Origin: Escarpia spicata
Lineage: Eukaryota > Annelida > Polychaeta > Sabellida > Siboglinidae
Assembly: GCA_963995525.1 (NCBI GenBank)
Contig: OZ023217.1
Span: forward strand, 21,310,273-21,374,272
Length of the DNA: 64,000 bases
Reading direction: 5' to 3'
Position 1 is the first letter of the stretch. The number at the start of each line of letters is the position of its first letter. The notes beneath the pieces were generated by a model that did no database searches, had not been told where the DNA came from, and saw only the letters and a program-made list of their open reading frames with translations. Positions 13,201 to 25,200 of this stretch are shown piece after piece. A program made the translations under genes and the position numbers.

Positions 13201-16200
13201 AACACTTTCTATATAAAGCAGAATGTATGCTAATAAATATCTACAAATTCAATGTTAGGGAGTGGTCCTCAAACCCTACACTGGGTCGTAAACCACCCCA
13301 CAATCATCTGCATTTAAATCTAACTCCCATTTTGCATACAAAGAATTACTGTTGGCATAATTATGAACACTGCAAATTGATCAACCTCCAAATCTCCAAC
13401 TCAAGAATCCAGCCCACCCAGACCCCCGAAAAATTTGTCTTGCCCACTACTTCATAACTAAGCACTATTTATTTGACCTTGTTTCCAAAAATCCAGTTCT
13501 TGCTCAAGGTTAAAAATGCCACAACCTTTTTGATGCAATAAATGTATAATTTTTGTAACAACTATGTATCTTCTGTCACTTATTATACAACGTCTTTTCG
13601 TAGCAGTGTTTAGTTTTTGCCAGCATGTTGCATTCACATGCAAACTGCAATAACGTGAAAAATATTTCAAAAATTTCACCCAAAATACACACAGATGGCT
13701 TATTTGTAGATGGCATTGTTATCTTTAAAATAATATTAAACAAAAAGTTTAAATTATGTAATTATGTTGAACCTGCCACGATTCAAATACAACATTTTCA
13801 AACTGCAATAATGTGAATACTATTCAAAATTTCTGTATACACCCAGCAGCATATTTGTAGATGGCATTATCATCTTTACAATGACATAAAAACATATTAA
13901 ATTCTGAAACTGAAATGTTGTGCCCCCAAGATCCCATCACACATATGAAATTAAGTAAAGTATAAATCTGTGAACCATGCTAATGGGTCATTTAGCATGC
14001 TTACAAAATGTCAACCCCAAACATGCGAAACTGATTAAGATATTCTCAGACGGACATACAATAAAATATCAAGTACCGTGGGTGTTAAACAAACAAACCA
14101 AGAAAGAGAGAACCACACTGTTAAATATCAAAAGATATTTTGAAAACACAGATGTACAACATATACATACACATGCCATGCATTAAAAATACAAATAAAT
14201 AAAGTTGTATTAAAATGTGTTAATATACACAGGTCATTCATTAAAAGTACACGTAAAATAATCTATATTAATATAAATATACATGCATTAAAGTTACAAG
14301 TGGTAAATATATAAAAAATTAAAGTATATAACTGATTAATCAATAATTAATCATTGGGGTGGTAAGATGCATAAAAATCAATATGCAAATATTTTACAAA
14401 CTGAATTTTCTGACCATTCAATTGGCATAAAAGGCTGTATATAAAGATATGTCACCCACAATGCAAAATGAGACACTTCTCATTGACACTCATATTGAGC
14501 TATGAGCCAAAACACTACTGCACTGATTAAACAAAAATTTCTTTGTGAAATAATCTGGAATAAACTTATTATTCATGTGTTTATTTTGATGTTTTGTGAC
14601 ACATATAAAATTGTGTTTTAATTACTGGCAATGTTTTAAACTACAGCAGACAGTGTGAAAATCAGAGCCAAAACTGAAAATCACAACTGACAGAGTGAAA
14701 ACCATAGCTAACAGTGAAAATGACAATCAACAAAGTCAATGCACTGTGTGAAAACCACAGTTGACAGAGTGAAAACCACAGTTGACATAGTGAAAACCAC
14801 AGTTGACAGGGTGAAAACCACAGTTGACAGTGTGAAAACCACAGTTGACAGTGTGAAAATCACAGTTGACAGAGTGAAAACCACAGTTGACAGAGTGAAA
14901 ACCACAGTTGACAGAGTGAAAACCACAGTTGACAGTGTGAAAACCACAGTTGACATAGTGAAAACCACAGCAGGCTAAGTGAAAACTTAGGCTGTTTTTT
15001 TCAAAACCATACTTTTCGCATTTCTGACATTAAAACTGCTGTATCTCTGGAAATATGTACGTATTTGTACATGTATTCATACAGGACCCAGTGGGCTCAA
15101 TGAAACAGTGTATTACACTGTCTACACTGCCTGCTCAGCGTCTCTCACATGCCGACCGAGAAGCTCCGGTCGCTGGGAGCAAGATCCAGTGGGTTAGAGA
15201 CAGAGACCACCACTCTGTGAGTCCATGACAGCTTACACGTTTACCTCCTGTGTGGGATCTTTTACTTCCCCTGGCATAGATGCCAGGTAGAAGGGACCAA
15301 TGGCTTCTAGTGTCTCTTCCGAAAGGCAACCTGAGGTGAACAAAATTGCCGAAGTTTCGAAATGGCGGCTGGTGGAATCGAACCACTGTCTCCTCGATCG
15401 ACTGTCCAGGGCTATACCATCCGACCACTGCTCCACATGGAAATAACATAATAATATAGGTAACACTGAGGTACCATTTCTTTCCTGTGAATGTGCTCTA
15501 TTCGAATAAGCAATTAAAAACAATTTTTTTTAGAAGCGTCTCATTTTGGCATGGTGGGTTATGAATGTGCACATAAATTTGTTTTTAAATCAGTCTTAGC
15601 TAACATAAAACTTGCAACATAATGTGGTGACAAATTGTGCAAATTATAAAAGCTGCTGTTGTATGCAACAGTGATTAAGAGAACTTTAGTCATACTCGAC
15701 TACTACTTACAAGACTGCCTTGTTTGTTGTCAGGATGTCCGGTGTATGACTTCCAGCCTGTTTAACTCTGTCACGCAGAAGCCATAAGTGGGGAGGTCAT
15801 ACATAAGTTTTGTTGAATTATTTTGAAATTCTGATGGCTAATTAATATAACAATTAAGGTTTATTTGTTTTTTGTCAGATGTATTTCCATATCTATTGTG
15901 TTACACATAAACAGATCACTATGGACCACACTTAGCTGATCTGAGAAGAAAAAAAAAGTAAAATTTTAAATTTTTTTAACAAAAAAACAATTTACTACCA
16001 GTTTGAATAAAACTGTGGACTGCGTTTTCTCAAAATGTGAATTCTTTGGGTGGGTGGGTCAGTTCAACCACCTATAACTTCAACATATGACACTGATACC
16101 ATTATAAAACTGGAATCTTGGCTTCTAACATCGCACTCGTGATGCCATACTGCCAAAATGTACCTTAATTTAAATGTACCAGAACTGTTACACTTGATCA

Positions 16201-19200
16201 ATAGAATAACTGTTAGTTATTTACAATATTGATTTCTTTCGCAAAAGGTTTTTTTAAAATTTGACCTGTTATCTTAGCAGACAATCACCTCAACCAGTTT
16301 GTATGAAGCTTGGTTGTATTATAGCCCACTAGGGCACTCCACAGCAGCACCAGTTCACCATGTACATGTCATTCTTTCAGTCGTTTTTACATGATGTATT
16401 ACTGACATACTACTGAAAATAACACTTGAATAGCTGCAGCTTGCTGTTAAATATCAACAAAGCAATTTTTCTCCTGCTTCAATATTTCCAATGGTGATTA
16501 CTGGGATTGCAATAAACTGTGACAATGACTTTGTGAAACTTGCAGATTGTCGCTTACAGTTTCTGATCGTGCATGAGGCTGGTTGCTGACCCGAGTTGGA
16601 CGTTGGACGCTGGCAGTGTGACGTGACTAAGTGCTTCCTTCTGAAATGTGCAAAAAATTGTGGAATTTAAAATTGTTTTCATAAGACGTACACAAACACC
16701 TATCATTTTAAAAAACTGTCACAGTGTTAAAAGTCACACAACTCAGGTTTGCTAAATTGTTTCTTAGAAAATATTATTAATTTCAGCATGGATAACATTG
16801 TGTTCATGAAACTATTCTTAGTAACTTAATACCTGCCTCTTTAATAACATTTTTTATCAACATTTTGTGTAAAATTGTGTAAATGTGACTTACTACATTT
16901 CATGTTAATTAATCTTCATTGCTAACCTGTTCCTTAAAAGTAATGTTATCTTATTATTATTAATAACACTTTCATTGCAACTTTGACACATTTTGTGATA
17001 ATAACATACAAAAATATGTTTTCTTATTTTAATACCTACCTCATTAATGAAGTTAATTTCTTGTGGACCCCGGCCAATCCCATGGGAATTGCGGTCTAAT
17101 TCTTGTGTCCCAGTCGGGTGACCTTCAATTAGACAGGTCAAGGTCATATAAGCCTCTCTCCAGAAATATATCAAAGATCAGATTGTTATGATTATATATT
17201 TTTTATTTTACTTGTAGCACTTACTAGCTGAATAACCCTGGGTGCCCCCGGAGAAAAAAGCAGTCTTGTCTTTTCTAATTTTTAAAAGCCACACTATAAA
17301 ACAAATGGTATGACTGAAAGGTAATTATTATTTTAAGTATACATCTTGTGTCATGAATAATAATATAACAAAATTTTGTGTCGAGTCCGTGTATCCAACT
17401 CGGTAACCGAGACATACTAAATAAGCACCCTACTCATAGGGGAAATGTGACATGGTCTTTATATCATGTTCGTTTGAACTTAAACATGTATGTCTTATAT
17501 TGAGTTACCAATATAACTTTTAACACTAATCTTTGACAAGTCGTGATTTTCTTGGTTGCATTATATCTGAATACAGTAACTTGATGCTATCAGTAGCTCT
17601 TAGGTGACAGTTGGGACACTGAATGGCATGTAGCTCCATCTGTAGTAACCATGTCAATTGCAACAGTGGGCGCTACTGATATGCTATGTTGCTGAAACTG
17701 CCATTTTAAAATTGTGATCCCAAAATCTTCACTCTGGACGAATTAAAAAAAATCTAAATCCCATATATGCAAAATTTATGGAAATAAATGCCACAGACAA
17801 ACAAATAAAAAGAACAAACAGACAGAGAAATGTATTGTTTTATACTATAGATGGTCCTTTTGATCTGATTCTCCGAAGTTCCATCATCACTATTATTAAC
17901 CACACTTATACATAATTATAAAAAGACATCACACATCTTGAACGAACTCATTTAAAATATTATGCCACACACCTGAAATTAATATTTGGTTTAAATAAGA
18001 TGTCATACATCTTGAATTAATATGTTTTAAATAAGACACCACATATCTTGAATTTGTTTTAAATAAGACATCACATATCTTGAATTACTTTATTTTCAAT
18101 AAGACATCACACAAGTCTGTGCATTACTACATATTGCAGGCAAAAATTGCTAAACTGGCATCACCTAGTGTGTGAAATAATGCAAACTGATGCTCATAGC
18201 TATTTTTTATTAAAAAATTACAATTTCCTCATGTATTGGTAGGGTGGGGTTGGTTTGAACCAATGCAAATGCATATATAGTTTTTTTTAATACGCAAACA
18301 TATGAGACCATCCCTTACATGTAGATGAAAAACATTGAACTCTTGATATGTATAAATTGTCTCATCTTGGCAAGGTGGGATAAAAAGAACAGTCTAAGCC
18401 TCAAAACAGCAGCTAGATGACTCTAGCCCCAGTGCCCTTGGTTGACTGCCCAGTGCAACAAGCCACGAGTAGTTCCATGCCAGAAGGAGGTTTTTGTATA
18501 CTGAACATGTGTACCTCTGACCATCAAATATGTTGCTAGAAATGTATTTTGGGGGGATTAATTTGACTTCAAATAATTGTATAGTTTATCAAATTTTTGT
18601 TTATACATTACATAATGTATTCTAACAATAGAAATATTTATTTAAATTAGAATGTTTTACTGGCACAAATTACCATAGAAGTAGCTTCTATTTTTGGCAA
18701 AGTCTTAGTGAGTGCATACTTATGGCCTGGGGACTATTCTTGGCTCATAATACTGTCCCCCAACCATTGGACTATTACACCGTACAAAGAGAATAGTTTA
18801 TTCATATTCAAACCAACATCACTTAACATCTTACGAACCAACCTAGAAAGACGTTATATTTCAGTAAACACCACCGTTAGTGGCCAGTTTTATATTGGAC
18901 GATGCCGTCTTTCAAAGATGATTCTTCTTAGCGGCCAGTTTTGTATTGGATGATGCCGTCTTTCATAGATAATTCTTCTAATTTACCTTTCGAAGAGCAA
19001 CAGTTTGTGTATGACTGTAACCTGTTTGGTTGGTTGTACGTCCTCCTCGATTGGTCTTTGTCAACTACAGACACAAGAGATGTTTGATGTATACAAACCG
19101 ATCTGACAAAACTATGCAACTTCCCCCTTATGTCTTTGAAGCGATGTGTGATACCACATCTAATAAGTTAGGTCTGCCTTGAAATTTACTGCTCATAAAA

Positions 19201-22200
19201 GCACAACTTAATTGCACATTAATTATTATTATAAAATTACACCCACATTTTCTCAAACTTCAATGTAGTGTGTTGAATAAAAAACATAGTTATCTTATCT
19301 ACCATGTTGGTATAATAAAATCATTTACAAATATACCTTACTGGGATTATGTAATGCATTAAAAATGTAATATAAAAGCGATGCTTGTTCATCCATGCAG
19401 TCATACAAGAAGACAGAAGAATTAAGAGAAGAGATTGGAATCTGGAAAAGAAGGTAGTTGGGAGCAGACCGAGATGGGCAGGTTCCTCATTGTAAAGACA
19501 AAGCTCTTACCATTGGTGGTGAAGAATCCCTCAAATATCACAAAGTTGTTCACTTGTGGAATTAACACTTTTAGATTGTAATGCTTCGCAAGAAATGCAA
19601 GGAACTTTGGTGAAGGCCGATCAACTGCAAAATCCATCGGTCGTCTTTGTTCTGTCTGCAATGTGAAATGTAGAACACGTGTATCAATGAATGTACAAAT
19701 ACTACAATGTACACAATATGATACAAATACCAACTGTGGAATGTGTTTACTGTTATGTTACTGCCGTGTCCGTCTGTTGGCTTCCTTGTTCACTATTATC
19801 GCTCCCTCCCAGTCTATGATATGATTTTGTGTTGTTGCGTGGTCTGTGAGGCCGGATTTGTTGATGGTTGACATTGATCTCTCTGAGAGTCCCTCCACAT
19901 ATGGGATGATTACTTGGTTTCTGTAGGTCTTGCTCATTTTCTTTTTTTCAGTCTTTTTCATCTTGTTGCTATCTGTCACCCTTTTCAAGGCCCAGGATGG
20001 ATAGTCACAAAGTTTCAGGGCTCCTCTTAGGTGCTTCTCCTCTTCCTTCTTGTCCCTCTCTTCCAAAGTTGTCGTCTCACACCAATTCATCAGGGTTCTG
20101 ACAACTCCTAACGTTTGGTGTTTGGGGTGGTGGGATGCAAAGTTCTGGTATTGGTCAGTATGTGTCTTCTTCCGAAGGCCAGAACACCAATCACTGTGAC
20201 ATTACTTAATCATTTGAGGAGGAAGTTTTAGCTGTTAATCTAAAAAACAAATAATATAAAACAATATTAAACTAGTAACCCTACTTAAAAAAAAAAAAAT
20301 TATGAACCCTCACCTGGAGCATAAACTGGAAGAGTTTCTTCCCGCAGCCGGTGCGTTGTCGAGACTCATGGACGTAGAAGTCCAGTACACACAGCGGCTC
20401 CAGTTCATGATTGCTGCCTTCGCGATCGTAGACAAACAACTTCTTGTGGCCGACCCGTAGAATGCCCACGGCTGCCCCCTGTCCACTGAAACACAGTACT
20501 GGACCTTCAGTCATGGACATGAAGGGGTTGCTTCAATTTTATTTACTACTAAAGATAATTTTTCCTGATCAAAATTTCTCAATTTCACCCAGCTATGTGA
20601 TTTATATTTAACACTCCCAGTTCTTCTTCTGTGGTGTTTGCTCAGACTGCAACTCTGGTTTCTCATATGTAGGTTGCTGTGCGTTCCAGAGGGCCATAGA
20701 TCTAGTCTTTCAACGATGTATCTGTGGGCCAGGTTGTCTTTCTCTTATTCTGGCAATCAAGAAGAAGGTGTTTCACAGCCATTGTCTGTTTCTCTGATGT
20801 GTAACTTAGAGTGCATATGGTGCCTGAGTCTGCAGTGTCCAATCCTCAGGCACACTTCTATTACTTGGTCTTCTCTGGAGAGCTGGTAATAGTTGTCGTT
20901 GCTGTTGTAGGTCGGCTGTTGTGTCCACTATTGTTCAAGTTTTGTTTCAACCCCCCAGTTCCAACTACATGACTAGATGTCTAATATCCCCCATTTAATA
21001 TACATTGTTCATGATCCTCTTTCATGAACAATATTATCTACTACCTCAACTGTCTTGTAACACAAACGTCCAATGGTGTTCACAAAATTCCACAATTTTC
21101 TTGACCACAATTTAAAATTTAATTTCAAACCTTACTGATATTCCACAAGTCTTCGACTCTTTGTTATTACACAACAACATAGAATGGATCAACTACCGTG
21201 TAATGTACTCACCCATTTATTTATTAATCTAACTGCAGCATTAAAGAAAACCAGAACATTTTGTGGACAAAATGTTCTCTTATATAAAGTCTTACTTGTT
21301 GACGTCTGCATCTTTTAGCACATACAAGTGGTGCCCTGACATTGTAAGACGACTCGCACTTGTAATGACACTATTCAGTCCCTGCGCCTGTAAGCATACA
21401 GCATTCATCCACCATTGTAATATTTAATATTACACCCACCCATGGATAGCGCAACAAACCTCATTCAACTCTTATTTGATATTACACCCACCCATGGAAG
21501 GAGCACCAAACCACGTTCAACTCTTATTTAATATTACACCCACCCATGGAAGGAGCAACAAACCACGTTCAACTCTTATTTAATATTACACCCACCCATG
21601 GATGGAGCAACAAACCTCGTTCAACTCTTATTTAATATTACACCCACCCATGGAAGGAGCACCAAACCACGTTCAACTGTTATTTAATATTACACCCACC
21701 CATGGAAGGAGCAACAAACCATGTTCAACTGTTATTTAATATTACACCCACCCATGGATGGAGCAACAAACCACGTTCAACTCTTATTTAATATTACACC
21801 CATCCATGGATGGAGCAACAAACCACGTTCAACTCTTATTTAATATTACACCCACCCATGGATGGAGCAACAAACCTCGTTCAACTCTTATTTAATATTA
21901 CACCCACCCATGGAAGGAGCACCAAACCACGTTCAACTGTTATTTAATATTACACCCACCCATGGAAGGAGCAACAAACCATGTTCAACTGTTATTTAAT
22001 ATTACACCCACCCATGGATGAAGCAACAAACCACGTTCAACTGTTATTTAATATTACACCCATCCATGGATGGAGCAACAAACCACGTTCAACTCTTATT
22101 TAATATTACACCCACCCATGGAAGGAGCACCAAACCACGTTCAACTCTTATTTAATATTACACCCACCAATGGATGGAGCAACAAACCTCGTTCAACTCT

Positions 22201-25200
22201 TATTTAATATTACACCCACCCATGGAAGGAGCACCAAACCACGTTCAACTCTTATTTAATATTACACCCACCCATGGAAGGAGCAACAAACCACGTTCAA
22301 CTCTTATTTAATATTACACCCACCCATGGAAGGAGCACCAAACCACGTTCAACTCTTATTTAATATTACACCCACCCATGGAAGGAGCAACAAACCACGT
22401 TCAACTGTTATTTAATATTACACCCACCCATGGAAGGAGCAACAAACCACGTTCAACTGTTATTTAATATTACACCCACCCATGGATGAAGCAACAAACC
22501 ACGTTCAACTGTTACTTAATATTACACCCACCCATGGATGGAGCAACAAACCACGTTCAACTCTTATGTAATATTACACCCACCCATGGAAGGAGCAACA
22601 AACCATATTCAACTCTTATTTAATATTACACCCACCCATGGATAGCGCAACAAACCTTATTCAACTCTTATTTAATATTACACCCACCCATGGAAGGAGC
22701 AACAAACCACATTCAACTCTTATTTAATATTACACCCACCCATGGATGGAGCAACAAACCTCGTTCAACTCTTATTTAATATTACACCCACCCATGGAAG
22801 GAGCACCAAACCACGTTCAACTCTTATTTAATATTACACCCACCCATGGAAGGAGCAACAAACCACGTTCAACTCTTATTTAATATTACACCCACCCATG
22901 GATGGAGCAACAAACCTCGTTCAACTCTTATTTAATATTACACCCACCCATGGAAGGAGCACCAAACCACGTTCAACTCTTATTTAATATTACACCCACC
23001 CATGGAAGGAGCAACAAACTACGTTCAACTCTTATTTAATATTACACCCACCCATGGAAGGAGCACCAAACCACGTTCAACTGTTATTTAATATTACACC
23101 CACCCATGGAAGGAGCAACAAATCATGTTCAACTGTTATTTAATATTACACCCACCCATGGATGAAGCAACAAACCACGTTCAACTGTTATTTAATATTA
23201 CACCCATCCATGGATGGAGCAACAAACCACGTTCAACTCTTATTTAATATTACACCCACCCATGGATGGAGCAACAAACCTCGTTCAACTCTTATTTAAT
23301 ATTACACCCACCCATGGAAGGAGCACCAAACCACGTTCAACTCTTATTTAATATTACACCCACCCATGGAAGGAGCAACAAACCACGTTCAACTCTTATT
23401 TAATATTACACCCACCAATGGATGGAGCACCAAACCACGTTCAACTCTTATTTAATATTACACCCACCCATGGAAGGAGCAACAAACCACGTTCAACTCT
23501 TATTTAATATTACACCCACCCATGGATGGAGCAACAAACCTCGTTCAACTCTTATTTAATATTACACCCACCCATGGAAGGAGCACCAAACCACATTCAA
23601 CTCTTATTTAATATGACACCCACCCATGGAAGGAGCAACAAACCACGTTCAACTGTTATTTAATATTACACCCACCCATGGAAGGAGCAACAAACCATGT
23701 TCAACTGTTATTTAATATTACACCCACCCATGGATGAAGCAACAAACCACGTTCAACTGTTATTTAATATTACACCCATCCATGGATGGAGCAACAAACC
23801 ACGTTCAACTCTTATTTAATATTACACCCACCCATGGATGGAGCAACAAACCTCGTTCAACTCTTATTTAATATTACACCCACCCATGGAAGGAGCACCA
23901 AACCACGTTCAACTGTTATTTAATATTACACCCACCCATGGAAGGAGCAACAAACCATGTTCAACTGTTATTTAATATTACACCCACCCATGGATGAAGC
24001 AACAAACCACGTTCAACTGTTATTTAATATTACACCCATCCATGGATGGAGCAACAAACCACGTTCAACTCTTATTTAATATTACACCCACCCATGGAAG
24101 GAGCACCAAACCACGTTCAACTCTTATTTAATATTACACCCACCAATGGATGGAGCAACAAACCTTGTTCAACTCTTATTTAATATTACACCCACCCATG
24201 GAAGGAGCACCAAACCACGTTCAACTCTTATTTAATATTACACCCACCCATGGAAGGAGCAACAAACCACGTTCAACTCTTATTTAATATTACACCCACC
24301 CATGGAAGGAGCACCAAACCACGTTCAACTCTTATTTAATATTACACCCACCCATGGAAGGAGCAACAAACCACGTTCAACTCTTATTTAATATTACACC
24401 CACCCATGGAAGGAGCAACAAACCACGTTCAACTCTTATTTAATATTACACCCACCCATGGATGAAGCAACAAACCACGTTCAACTGTTACTTAATATTA
24501 CACCCACCCATGGATGGAGCAAGAAACCACGTTCAACTCTTATGTAATATTACACCCACCCATGGAAGGAGCAACAAACCACATTCAACTCTTATTTAAT
24601 ATTACACCCACCCATGGATAGCGCAACAAACCTTATTCAACTCTTATTTAATATTACACCCACCCATGGAAGGAGCAACAAACCACATTCAACTCTTATT
24701 TAATATTACACCCACCCATGGATGGAGCAACAAACCTCGTTCAACTCTTATTTAATATTACACCCACCCATGGAAGGAGCACCAAACCACGTTCAACTCT
24801 TATTTAATATTACACCCACCCATGGAAGGAGCAACAAACCACGTTCAACTCTTATTTAATATTACACCCACCCATGGATGGAGCAACAAACCTCGTTCAA
24901 CTCTTATTTAATATTACACCCACCCATGGAAGGAGCACCAAACCACGTTCAACTCTTATTTAATATTACACCCACCCATGGAAGGAGCAACAAACCACGT
25001 TCAACTCTTATTTAATATTACACCCACCCATGGAAGGAGCACCAAACCACGTTCAACTGTTATTTAATATTACACCCACCCATGGAAGGAGCAACAAATC
25101 ATGTTCAACTGTTATTTAATATTACACCCACCCATGGATGAAGCAACAAACCACGTTCAACTGTTATTTAATATTACACCCATCCATGGATGGAGCAACA

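Noticed and set aside
20638..20889. 83-codon plus frame
   Set aside because: The minus strand shows the LINE tail signature; the plus frame is its shadow.
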